Assembly (NCBI GenBank): GCA_030606845.1
Contig: JAUWFP010000002.1
Span: 1-29,751 of the forward strand
From: Anaerolineales bacterium
GTDB lineage: Bacteria; Chloroflexota; Anaerolineae; Anaerolineales; E44-bin32
Direction of reading: 5' to 3'
Length of the DNA stretch: 29,751 nt
Both the position numbers and the translations under genes were made by a program. This document shows, one piece after another, positions 7,642 through 15,070 of this stretch; position 1 is the first letter of the stretch, and the number at the start of each line of letters is the position of its first letter. The notes below the pieces were generated by a model that searched no databases, was not told the origin of the DNA, and saw only the letters and a program-made list of their open reading frames with translations.

Positions 7642-8973
7642 ATGGCAAAAGCAGTGATTATGCCGAAGTTCGGGATGACTCAGGAAGAGGCAACAATCGT
7701 CAAGTGGATCGTGAAGGAAGGCGATTTCGTGGAGACTGATGACCCCATCGCCGAAGTGACAACCGATAAAGTCAATATGGAAGTTGGCGCTCCTGCGGAA
7801 GGCTATATAGGAGGAATCCGCTTTCAGGAAGGCGATACAGTTCCCGTGACCCATATCATCGCCTTTATACTCGCTGAAGGGGAAGATCCCCCAGAAATCG
7901 AGGAAACACCTGCCGCCACCCCCGAAGCTGCACCACCTGCCACCCAAGCGGAAACCCACTCGGAGACCACTCACGCCACCCCCGTTGCTCAGCGTCTCGC
8001 AAATGCAGAGGGCATCCAGTTATCAACCGTAAAAGGGAGTGGATCTGACGGCAAGATTACCCGCAAAGACATCGATCTCCACATGGGCAGCGAAACTGCA
8101 GTCTCAACACTGCCCAAGAAAACGCGGGCGACTCCCGCGGCGAGGCGCGTCGCAAGAGATCGCGGCGTTGACCTTCTGAGCGTTGAAGGTTCTGGCCCAA
8201 GAGGCAGGGTTCAAGAAGGAGATGTGCGCACAATTGCTAAAAAACCATTCCCAAGATTGGCCTCATCCTCCCTGGAACCCTCGGGTGAGCCCATCGAGGT
8301 TCCCCTTGAGGGACTTCGGCGCACCATCGCCGAACGGATGCAGGCCAGCTACCAGCAAGCCCCCCACATCACCTTCACTGCAGATGTGGACATGAGTCGA
8401 GCGATCGAGTTTCGCTCCTTCGCCAATGCACGACTGCCCGAGGGGGGAAAAGTCTCAATGACCGCCCTCATCTTGAAGGCAGTTGCCTGGACGTTGAGGC
8501 AACATCCGCAGATGAATGCCTACGTTGCAGACGACCGAGTCACGCTCTTTCCGGATATCCATCTCGGAGTTGCCGTGGCCATTGATGAGGGGCTCATCGT
8601 TCCGGTTGTACATTTCGCAGACCGCAAAGGGCTTTATCAAGTCGCCAATGAAGTTAATGATCTAACCCGCCGCGGCCGCGAAGGTTCGCTGATGCCCGAT
8701 GACGTCGCCAGGGGCACATTCACCGTTTCAAACTTGGGTATGTTCAGGGTGGATCACTTTAACGCGATCCTGAATCCGCCCCAGGCCGGAATCCTCGCGG
8801 TGGGCAGAACAGTTCGGCGCATCGTGCCCGACGACAGGGACCAGCCCATCGTGAAACCGATGATGGCGATCACCCTATCGGCTGACCATCGGGCGATCGA
8901 CGGCGTGTTGGCCGCTCGCTTTCTAGAAGACATATGTACGGCGCTTGAAGAACCAGGGAGCGTAATGCTATAG
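7642..8973 (+). CDS. 2-oxoacid dehydrogenase E2 (dihydrolipoamide acyltransferase) with two subunit-binding domains
   Basis: This E2 protein of 443 residues has these domains in order. A lipoyl domain (about 1-80) carries the lipoylated K43 in TDKVNME. A linker rich in Pro, Ala, Thr and Glu follows. A first peripheral-subunit-binding domain (about 111-147) contains TPVAQRLANAEGI and GSGSDGKITRKDI. A second (about 163-198) contains TPAARRVARDRGV and GSGPRGRVQEGDV. The acyltransferase domain (about 218-443) ends with the catalytic DHRAIDG motif (H416, D420). Two binding domains rather than one is the oddity. AAGGAG lies 8 bases before ATG. No E3 (dihydrolipoamide dehydrogenase) gene and no lipoate ligase are present, so the complex must borrow an E3 encoded elsewhere. 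Confidence 0.94.
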   Translation: MAKAVIMPKFGMTQEEATIVKWIVKEGDFVETDDPIAEVTTDKVNMEVGAPAEGYIGGIRFQEGDTVPVTHIIAFILAEGEDPPEIEETPAATPEAAPPATQAETHSETTHATPVAQRLANAEGIQLSTVKGSGSDGKITRKDIDLHMGSETAVSTLPKKTRATPAARRVARDRGVDLLSVEGSGPRGRVQEGDVRTIAKKPFPRLASSSLEPSGEPIEVPLEGLRRTIAERMQASYQQAPHITFTADVDMSRAIEFRSFANARLPEGGKVSMTALILKAVAWTLRQHPQMNAYVADDRVTLFPDIHLGVAVAIDEGLIVPVVHFADRKGLYQVANEVNDLTRRGREGSLMPDDVARGTFTVSNLGMFRVDHFNAILNPPQAGILAVGRTVRRIVPDDRDQPIVKPMMAITLSADHRAIDGVLAARFLEDICTALEEPGSVML

Positions 8974-9049
8974 TTTATTGGGGCCAGCGCTGCACAAGGT
9001 GATCAAACGGTGAGTCCCTTATTCAATAATCCATCTGGAGCCGAATCGG

Positions 9050-10765
9050 ATGCAAAAGCTAAAAGGAATTCCAGCCTCCCCGGGGATCGCCAGCGGCCCA
9101 GCGTACATCTTCCAAGAGACTGAGCTCAAGATTGAAAGAAAAACCATTTCCGACCCATCCGAAGAACTAACGCTCTTTGATAAGGCGACGAAAACCGCCA
9201 TAGACCAGATTAGTGCTATTCGGGCAAAGGCAGAATCTGAGACATCCTCGGAAGAAGCAGCGATCTTTGATGCACACGCGATGTTCCTTCAAGACCCGAC
9301 ACTGATCGATGCGGTAAGGCAAGCGATCGAAAAGCATTCCATTAATGCCGAGGCTGCGGTTCACGAAGCCGTGGAGACTCACGCACAGACTCTTGAGAAC
9401 ATGGATGACGAATATTTCCGCGCTCGCGCTGCAGATATTCGCGATGTCGGTCGGCGAGTAGTTTGCATCCTGCTTGGCATCGACGAGGTGGATCTCTCAA
9501 ATTTAAACATCCCATCCATCATCATCGCCCGCGATCTTACGCCTTCTGATACCGTCCGCCTGGATAAAAATCTCGTCCTCGGTTTTTGCACTGCGGAGGG
9601 CGGGCCAACGTCGCATACGGCGATCCTCGCCAAGGCACTTGACATTCCCGCGGTTGTCGGAGCAAGAGATGGTGTCCTTGAGATTTCAACGAATAGCTTG
9701 ATCCTCCTCGACGGCCAAAAAGGCGAGATCATCGTAGACCCCGATGAAGCCCTCCAATTAGAGTTCGCCGAACGTAAGCGAGAGCACGAAACCCGCTCGA
9801 GCGAGGAACTGGAAAATGCCTTCGATAGCGCAGTAACTCTTGACGGTTTCGAAATCGAAGTCGTCGCAAACGTTGGTAATTTACAGGACGCCCAGATGGC
9901 TCTCGAGCGCGGCGCGGAGGGCATCGGTCTTCTGAGAACCGAGTTTCTTTATCTGGGTCGGGCGACTGCCCCGGACGAAGATGAACAGATAATCGCCTAT
10001 GATCAGATTCTCGACCTCATGGGAGAACGCCCCGTAGTTGTCCGTACGCTTGATGTCGGCGGCGATAAGGAACTTCCCTATCTGGATCTGGGCCAGGAAG
10101 CCAATCCATTCCTCGGCTGGCGGGCGATTCGGATGTGTCTGGATCAACCAGACTTCTTCAAGATCCAACTGCGGGCGTTATTGCGTTCCAGTCCCGGCCA
10201 CGACCTAAGGATCATGTTCCCTATGATCGCCACATTAGAAGAGGTCAGACGTGCTAAGGCCCTGCTCGATGAATCCCGTGATGAAGTATGCGCTGACGGT
10301 GCAACCGTTGCTGAGTCTATTCAACTAGGGATCATGGTAGAAATCCCCTCCGTAGCTGTTCTGGCGGATCAATTCGCAAAAGAAGTGGATTTTTTCTCTA
10401 TCGGAACCAACGATCTCACGCAATACACGATGGCCGCCGAACGGACAAACGAAAAAGTTGCTCACCTCGGAGACGCTTGCCACCCTGCTGTTCTACGACA
10501 GATTCGTTCCATTCTTCAGGCAGCACACGGCGAGGGAATCTGGGTCGGTCTATGCGGTGAACTCGCCGGAGATCCCGAGGCGATTCCCATCCTACTGGGA
10601 TTAGGGTTGGATGAGTTCAGCATGGCGCCAACCTCGATACCACGCGCGAAGACAATCCTGAGGCGTTGGTCGAAAGCTAAAGCGGCGAAACTCGCAGAAG
10701 AGGTCTTGGATTACGACTCGGCTGGCGATGTGCGCGAGCGTGTTCAAAAAGCGCAACCAAAATAA
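9050..10765 (+). CDS. ptsI: PTS Enzyme I (phosphoenolpyruvate-protein phosphotransferase)
   Basis: Enzyme I takes phosphate from PEP, releases pyruvate and passes the phosphate to HPr. The 571-residue protein is full length for a plain EI (no GAF domain, hence not the nitrogen-type PtsP). It has the HPr-binding and phospho-His N-terminal domain with GGPTSHTA, placing the phosphorylated histidine at H189, exactly the position in enteric EI. The PEP-binding TIM barrel carries GIGLLRTEFLYL, RTLDVGGDKELPYL, the FFSIGTNDLTQYTMA region and the catalytic-cysteine segment GLCGELAGD. It lies 76 bases after E2 in the SorC1-dehydrogenase operon and is not beside ptsH, which is about 12 kb downstream. 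The ribosome site is GGAG about 10 bases upstream. Confidence 0.96.
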   Translation: MQKLKGIPASPGIASGPAYIFQETELKIERKTISDPSEELTLFDKATKTAIDQISAIRAKAESETSSEEAAIFDAHAMFLQDPTLIDAVRQAIEKHSINAEAAVHEAVETHAQTLENMDDEYFRARAADIRDVGRRVVCILLGIDEVDLSNLNIPSIIIARDLTPSDTVRLDKNLVLGFCTAEGGPTSHTAILAKALDIPAVVGARDGVLEISTNSLILLDGQKGEIIVDPDEALQLEFAERKREHETRSSEELENAFDSAVTLDGFEIEVVANVGNLQDAQMALERGAEGIGLLRTEFLYLGRATAPDEDEQIIAYDQILDLMGERPVVVRTLDVGGDKELPYLDLGQEANPFLGWRAIRMCLDQPDFFKIQLRALLRSSPGHDLRIMFPMIATLEEVRRAKALLDESRDEVCADGATVAESIQLGIMVEIPSVAVLADQFAKEVDFFSIGTNDLTQYTMAAERTNEKVAHLGDACHPAVLRQIRSILQAAHGEGIWVGLCGELAGDPEAIPILLGLGLDEFSMAPTSIPRAKTILRRWSKAKAAKLAEEVLDYDSAGDVRERVQKAQPK

Positions 10766-11282
10766 GGTTCCCCGCTTCTCTCTGATGCCAACCGTCTCCA
10801 TCGAAACTGAAACCGGGCTTCTCGCTTCTTATCACCGCACGTTAACCGGTGCAAGAGGCTCCCGTTTAACGAACAGGCAGCGTCCTTGTTCCTCGGGGAA
10901 CGAGAATATCGATCCCTGAGTCGATAAGATCGGGGAGGAAAAGACGGATGGCACCATCCGAGTGGCTGGCGCATTTTTTTTCATAGGGCTCTTACGTGAT
11001 CGTCAAATGGATCGGAACCCGACCCGGCTCCTGATGAGCTATGGCAACTTCTGCGCGCCTGCGTGAGGTCCAACTTTCCGCCATGAGATCTCATCCTGGG
11101 TTCATGGTATTGAAAGCGAACGTATACCTCAGCTAGATGATCATTCTGATGGATACAGGACAGTCAAGTGTCGTACGCACCTAGATGCCACTTGCCAAAA
11201 ACAAGAAGCTGCATATCCTAGACAATATTCAAGTCTATCTATCAATTTGATCATTTATGTTGACTTCAACCCGTTTTATTGG

Positions 11283-11298
11283 ATTTCACATTTGTCAC
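11283..11298. promoter_or_regulatory. Operator-like site with the SorC1 motif, upstream of EIIC
   Basis: The sequence ATTTCACATTTGTCAC shares the TTCACA-N3-TGT pattern with the sites before the first SorC gene (4382-4394 and the inverted copy at 4446-4456). It lies about 190 bases upstream of the EIIC start, in the region where a promoter would be expected. Its assignment to SorC1 is inferred from motif likeness only. Confidence 0.4.
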
Positions 11299-11460
11299 AC
11301 TCTTGGTTTTTTTCGCACCAGACGACGATTAATGGTGTTTAATGTAATAGTACGGGGGTAATGGGTAGTTATAAGAAGTCATGAGGTGGGGAAAGGAGGG
11401 AGAAGGGAAAAACGTACAGTTCTATCGTTGTATCAGAACGTTACTGGCTAATTATCTGAT

Positions 11461-11469
11461 TTTATGAAC
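11461..11469. promoter_or_regulatory. Operator half-site with the SorC2 motif, immediately upstream of EIIC
   Basis: TTTATGAAC here is identical to nine bases at 14956-14964 in the control region of the second SorC gene, where it is paired with an inverted copy. It lies about 22 bases before the EIIC start codon. A single half-site is weak evidence. Confidence 0.3.
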
Positions 11470-11490
11470 GATCTCTAGAGGAGAACTGTA

Positions 11491-12912
11491 ATGGATGCTT
11501 TTTTTGAATCAATGCAAGTCGTCTTGAGCGCGATGGGTCCCACGGTTATGCTGCCCATTATTATCTTCATTTTTGGGTTGATCTTGGGCGCCAAGCCCGG
11601 ACGAGCATTCCGCGCCGGCGTCACCATCGGCATCGCCTTCATCGGTATCAACCTGGTCATCGGGTTGATGTGGGGCACGCTGAGTGAGGTTGGCCAGACA
11701 ATCGTGATGAAAACCGGCACCACTCTAGACGTGGTAGATGTCGGTTGGCCCTCCGCCGCTGCGATCGCCTTTGGATCTCGCGTGGGGACGCTCATCATCC
11801 CTGTCGCCCTCGCGGTCAATATCGTCATGCTCGCACTGGGTCTGACGCGGACACTGAATGTCGACATCTGGAACTTCTGGCACTTCGCGTTCTTGGGTTC
11901 GATGATCGTCGTCGTGACCGGTAACCTAGCGTTAGGGTTGTTTGCAGCCGGCGTCTTCGCTGCCCTGATGTTATTGATGGCAGACTGGACGGCGAAATCC
12001 ATCCAGAGTTTCTTTAACATACCAGGCATCTCCATACCACATGGCTTCTCAACATCCATGACTATTCCAACGATTGCCCTTAACTGGGTCATCGACCGAA
12101 TCCCCGGCTTGAAGGATTGGGATCTCGACATGGACATGATCCAGAAGCGCTTCGGCGTCTTCGGCGAGCCCATCATCCTTGGTCTGGTCATCGGCATCGT
12201 CCTCGGCGGCGTCGCCTTCCTGCCCCCTGCAGACGCGACATGGACGGATGTGATCATTAAAGTACTTCTCACCGGTATGGAGCTCGCTGCAGTCATGCTG
12301 CTCCTACCACGCATGGTCTCCATCCTCATGGAAGGATTGATTCCGATCTCCGAGGCAGCTCGTGAGTTCATGAACAAGCGCTTCGGCGGCGGCGAAGTCC
12401 ACATTGGGCTCGACTCGGCAATTTTGATCGGTCACCCAGCCCCGCTTACGGCTTCGCTCTTGCTTACACCTATCGTGATCATCTTGGCCATCATCCTGCC
12501 AGGAAACCGCTTCATGCCCTTCGCCGACTTAGCGGTCTTCCCCTTCCTTTTTGCTATGATGGCTCCGATTACCCGCGGTAACGTTGGGCGCATGGTTATC
12601 ATTGGTACCCTCGCCAGCATCGTGGGACTCTACATGGGTTCCTGGATGGCGCCCTTCATGACCGAAGCCGCTCCAGCAGCTGGCTTCGCCATCCCCGAAG
12701 GAGCAGCGCTAATATCCGCCGTCGGTGACGGCTGGGACATTTGGACCTGGATAATGCTCTGGCCAGCCACTATCAGTGCAACAATGGGTTGGATCGCAGC
12801 ATTTGTCGTCCTCGCTCTCACCATCCTCGGTGCAGTAATGTACAAACGCAACAAGCATACCTGGGACGTCCTGGCGGGTGCTCCAGAAGAAGTAGAAGCG
12901 GCTTTCGATTAA
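11491..12912 (+). CDS. PTS EIIC, galactitol (GatC/SgcC) family permease
   Basis: This integral membrane permease of 473 residues is the sugar-translocating subunit of a group-translocation system. The opening GPTVMLPIIIFIFGLILGAKPGRAF and the conserved NVDIWNFWH, IPHGFS, FGVFGEPIILG and GLDSAILIGHPAPLTAS segments match GatC of enteric bacteria, which I recall well, and the related SgcC. At least ten hydrophobic segments are visible. It is not of the UlaA (ascorbate) type. It forms its own transcription unit: a long leader precedes it and a strong terminator follows, separating it from EIIA/EIIB. AGAGGAG lies 8 bases before ATG. Likely substrates of the family are hexitols, pentitols or sugar-acid-like compounds; the actual substrate is unknown. 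Confidence 0.94.
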   Translation: MDAFFESMQVVLSAMGPTVMLPIIIFIFGLILGAKPGRAFRAGVTIGIAFIGINLVIGLMWGTLSEVGQTIVMKTGTTLDVVDVGWPSAAAIAFGSRVGTLIIPVALAVNIVMLALGLTRTLNVDIWNFWHFAFLGSMIVVVTGNLALGLFAAGVFAALMLLMADWTAKSIQSFFNIPGISIPHGFSTSMTIPTIALNWVIDRIPGLKDWDLDMDMIQKRFGVFGEPIILGLVIGIVLGGVAFLPPADATWTDVIIKVLLTGMELAAVMLLLPRMVSILMEGLIPISEAAREFMNKRFGGGEVHIGLDSAILIGHPAPLTASLLLTPIVIILAIILPGNRFMPFADLAVFPFLFAMMAPITRGNVGRMVIIGTLASIVGLYMGSWMAPFMTEAAPAAGFAIPEGAALISAVGDGWDIWTWIMLWPATISATMGWIAAFVVLALTILGAVMYKRNKHTWDVLAGAPEEVEAAFD

Positions 12913-12953
12913 GCGTCAATGCATATCGCACGGCGGCTCTAATCGATAGCAGT

Positions 12954-12990
12954 ATTGGGGGGCGGGTTTAATATCCGCCCCCCAATTTAT
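12954..12990 (+). terminator. Strong Rho-independent terminator after EIIC
   Basis: A perfect 12-bp stem is formed by 12954-12965 (ATTGGGGGGCGG) and 12975-12986 (CCGCCCCCCAAT) with a 9-base loop, followed by TTTATT. Confidence 0.9.
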
Positions 12991-13025
12991 TAGACTTCAA
13001 AAGAATTAGAAAAATATCTCCAAAC

Positions 13026-13042
13026 GTTCATATACATTCACA
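13026..13042. promoter_or_regulatory. Composite operator-like site before the cupin-EIIA-EIIB operon
   Basis: GTTCATA (13026-13032) matches the half-site of the SorC2 control region, and ATTCACA (13036-13042) matches the SorC1 motif; they lie side by side in the 180 bases between the EIIC terminator and the cupin gene. A consensus TTGACA follows at 13067-13072, but no good -10 box is seen at normal spacing. Short motifs can occur by chance, so this is only suggestive. Confidence 0.35.
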
Positions 13043-13170
13043 TCTAGTCAGAACTTAATGTGGAATTTGACAACATCGACAGCGTTAGAGATTGCAGATA
13101 AAATGCAGCCATGTACTAACCTGCATCGTTAAGTGAATATCAACACAAAACCGTAACGGAGTGTGGAATA

Positions 13171-13539
13171 ATGAGTACAGTACATCGCCAGATCGGAAAG
13201 CATCTCTCCCTTGACTGGGAAGGTGCGGTAAAGAAAGAATACGATGCATCCGACATCAAAGGAGTAGATGGAAAAGTCATCATTGGACCCCAAGATGGAA
13301 ATCCAAACTATTTTGTTCGCTATTTCCGAGTTGAGCCCGGGGGGAATACCTCCCTCGACCAGCATGAGCACGATCACGGGGTCTATATTATCCATGGCCA
13401 GGCTGAAGTATTGCTCGGGGATGAGACAGTCGACCTTAATCCTCAGGACATAATCTACGTCCCCGGCGACGTAGTCCACCAATTCCGCTCCATCGGCTCT
13501 GAGCCTCTTGGTTTCTTATGCATCGTCCCACCTCATTAG
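13171..13539 (+). CDS. Cupin-domain protein
   Basis: This is a single-domain cupin of 122 residues. The first cupin motif is clear: PGG at 56-58 then the metal-ligand cluster HEHDHG (H65, H67, H69), followed by HGQAEVLLGDE. The second motif is YVPGDVVHQF with H103. All the usual ligands for Fe, Mn or Zn are therefore present. Possible roles are sugar-phosphate isomerase, dioxygenase or metabolite sensor; nothing decides between them. An RLP pathway in Rhodospirillum rubrum uses a cupin partner, but that protein acts on methylthio-sugars and the resemblance here is only of fold. It is the first gene of the operon that ends with EIIA and EIIB, so it probably acts on the PTS substrate or on control of uptake. 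Confidence 0.85.
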   Translation: MSTVHRQIGKHLSLDWEGAVKKEYDASDIKGVDGKVIIGPQDGNPNYFVRYFRVEPGGNTSLDQHEHDHGVYIIHGQAEVLLGDETVDLNPQDIIYVPGDVVHQFRSIGSEPLGFLCIVPPH

Positions 13540-13548
13540 GCGAGAAAA

Positions 13549-13995
13549 ATGATACTTGAAATGATCTATACGATGCTCGGTCCATGGTCGCGGCCCTTTA
13601 TAGCGTGGACAATCGCCAATCCACTTCCCATCGGTACTTTTTTTACTGCTCTTCTTGCATTCTTCGCCGCCGGAAAATGGCAATTGAAACGCATCGATGA
13701 TAGAACGAAAAGCATGGTTATCGAGGGCGGGCGTAAAGCTCTCGGAGAGAATCCGCAGATCACCGCCAAGGAACTCTTTGAAAAGCTCCACCCTGAATGG
13801 GAGATGATGCTGCGGGAAACGGCCTTGTTCATCCCGCATCGTTTCGAGCTCTGGCCGGTACCCGCCGCGCCGCAAACCGTCAGCGAACGCATCAATTTTA
13901 ATTCTGAGTGGCTCGGTCAGTACCTTTGGGAAAATGGGATTAAAATCCGCGGCGGTAAACCAAAAAAGAAATCAAAGCAAGAATCACAATCCTGA
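13549..13995 (+). CDS. Small membrane-associated protein of unknown function (148 aa)
   Basis: I do not recognise a family. Residues about 24-42 (NPLPIGTFFTALLAFFAAG) form one hydrophobic segment; a second, weaker amphipathic stretch precedes it. The rest is soluble, with FEKLHPEWEMMLRETALFIPHRFELWPVP in the middle and a strongly basic tail (GGKPKKKSKQ). The start is 9 bases after the cupin stop and the stop is 26 bases before EIIA, so it belongs to the PTS operon. It may be an accessory of the EIIC permease, but that is a guess from position. Confidence 0.6.
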   Translation: MILEMIYTMLGPWSRPFIAWTIANPLPIGTFFTALLAFFAAGKWQLKRIDDRTKSMVIEGGRKALGENPQITAKELFEKLHPEWEMMLRETALFIPHRFELWPVPAAPQTVSERINFNSEWLGQYLWENGIKIRGGKPKKKSKQESQS

Positions 13996-14021
13996 ATTTC
14001 AGATCACACACCTGAGGCATC

Positions 14022-14492
14022 ATGAATTGGGTTAACGAGGACCTTATCATCACTCCCCTTGAGGCATCTTCTAGCGAGGATGCCATCCGCATTCTAGGAA
14101 CTAGATTGTGCGAATCCGGCTACGTCCGCGATACGTACATTGATGCAGTACTGGAGCGCGAAAAAGTCTTTGCGACCGGGCTCCCAACACCAGAAATCCA
14201 AGTCGCCATTCCACACACCGACATCGAGCATGTCATCCGCCCTGCGATCGCTGTCGGGGTTCTTCAAAACCCTGTCGAATTCGTTGAGATGGGAAACCCG
14301 GAAGGAATCGTCAATGTAAGTATTGTATGCATGCTCGCTGTAAATCAATCCGACTCTCTGGTATCATTGCTCCAGAATCTCGTGGGAATTTTCCAAGATA
14401 GCGTAGTCCTTCACCAGATTGTTGAAGCACTTAATGTTTCTGAAATTGCCGCGATATTTAACGATCGACTTCCGCCCTATCAGGAGGCATAA
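14022..14492 (+). CDS. PTS EIIA, fructose/mannitol-galactitol type (GatA/SgcA-like)
   Basis: This cytoplasmic EIIA domain protein of 156 residues receives phosphate from HPr and passes it to EIIB. The active-site histidine is H65 in VAIPHTD, the classical EIIA-2 motif. Upstream is the conserved LEREKVFATGLPT helix-loop, and downstream are the FVEMGNPEGIVNVSIVCMLA strands. It is a stand-alone domain, as in Gat and Sgc systems. The stop codon directly abuts the ATG of EIIB, so the two are translated in coupled fashion. GAGG occurs upstream of the start at moderate spacing. Confidence 0.94.
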   Translation: MNWVNEDLIITPLEASSSEDAIRILGTRLCESGYVRDTYIDAVLEREKVFATGLPTPEIQVAIPHTDIEHVIRPAIAVGVLQNPVEFVEMGNPEGIVNVSIVCMLAVNQSDSLVSLLQNLVGIFQDSVVLHQIVEALNVSEIAAIFNDRLPPYQEA

Positions 14493-14786
14493 ATGGCAAA
14501 GAAACGCGTTCTCGTAGCTTGTGGAACATCTATTGCGACAGCAACTCATGCTGCAAATGCCGTGCAGGACCTCGCCAAGGACGCAGGCGTAGATATCGAG
14601 ACTGCACAGTGTAAAGCAGCCGAGATCCATGGAAAGATCCAGACCTACAGCCCGCATGTCATCATCGCCATGACCCCTGTGCCCGACAATCTGGGAGTGC
14701 CAACCTTTAATGGCGTTCCCTTCCTTTCTGGCATCGGGTTAGACCAGTTGAAGGTAGATATCCTCGAGGAATTGAAAAAAGAATAG
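14493..14786 (+). CDS. PTS EIIB, galactitol type (GatB/SgcB-like)
   Basis: This 97-residue EIIB domain carries the phosphocysteine C10 in the LVACGTSIATAT loop, the standard active site of the lactose/galactitol EIIB fold, where the phosphate is held before transfer to the sugar bound by EIIC. AGGAGG lies in the last codons of EIIA, ideally placed for this start. The gene ends the cupin-EIIA-EIIB operon and is followed by a strong terminator. Size and motif match stand-alone GatB/SgcB proteins. Confidence 0.94.
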   Translation: MAKKRVLVACGTSIATATHAANAVQDLAKDAGVDIETAQCKAAEIHGKIQTYSPHVIIAMTPVPDNLGVPTFNGVPFLSGIGLDQLKVDILEELKKE

Positions 14787-14815
14787 CCTGGAATAGGTAA
14801 ATATAAACCCTGAAT

Positions 14816-14855
14816 AAGCCTAGCGCGTTTCGTAGAAGACTCGGCTAGGCTTTTT
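14816..14855 (+). terminator. Rho-independent terminator after EIIB
   Basis: AAGCCTAGC (14816-14824) pairs perfectly with GCTAGGCTT (14844-14852), and the stem runs into TTTTT at 14851-14855. Confidence 0.9.
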
Positions 14856-14926
14856 CTTCCCTCCCCAAACCGAACCCCCCTCGTGCTATTCCTCCCCAAG
14901 GAAGCACCTCTATCAAAGCAACAACT

Positions 14927-14996
14927 TTGCTTGTTGAGAATTTCAATGTATACTGTTTATGAACATAAGTTATGTTATTGAACTTTTGTTCATAAC
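14927..14996 (+). promoter_or_regulatory. Promoter with overlapping operator for the second SorC regulator
   Basis: A promoter is formed by TTGCTT (14927-14932) and TATACT (14949-14954), 16 bases apart. Directly after it lies the inverted pair TTATGAAC (14957-14964) and GTTCATAA (14989-14996), whose centres are about 32 bases or three helical turns apart. A dimer or tetramer of the SorC protein bound here would block initiation. The region would drive the regulator and probably the following RLP operon. Confidence 0.6.
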
Positions 14997-15070
14997 GATA
15001 TTGACCATCTTCAATAAGCCCGTGGAAAAGTAATCCCATCCGCCGCGGCAAAGTGAATTTTGAAACCATC

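Larger units (their letters stand above)
10766..11490. other. 725-base intergenic region and leader before the PTS EIIC gene
   Basis: I see no convincing protein gene. What can be seen is as follows. A hairpin CGGATGG-CA-CCATCCG lies at 10945-10960, followed 13 bases later by eight T residues (10974-10981); this is a possible but imperfect terminator for the EI operon. An inverted repeat CAAGTG (11165-11170)/CACTTG (11189-11194) follows. A possible promoter is TTGCCA (11192-11197) with TATCCT (11214-11219), 16 bases apart. Operator-like sites lie at 11283-11298 and 11461-11469. An almost all-purine tract with several G runs lies at 11387-11411, inside what would be the mRNA leader. No known riboswitch or T-box signature was recognised. 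Confidence 0.45.

Noticed and set aside
9379..9924. A 181-residue open frame antisense to Enzyme I
   Set aside because: Ser/Arg-rich shadow of a clear EI coding sequence; no ribosome site or recognisable domain.
10766..11490. Riboswitch or T-box in the long leader
   Set aside because: No core motif of a class I know could be matched by eye; only unremarkable hairpins were seen. A covariance-model search would settle it.
11475..12404. A 309-residue open frame antisense to the PTS EIIC gene
   Set aside because: It is low-complexity (rich in Met, Pro, Ser, Thr and Arg), has no family features, and is fully explained by codon bias in the well-supported EIIC gene on the other strand.
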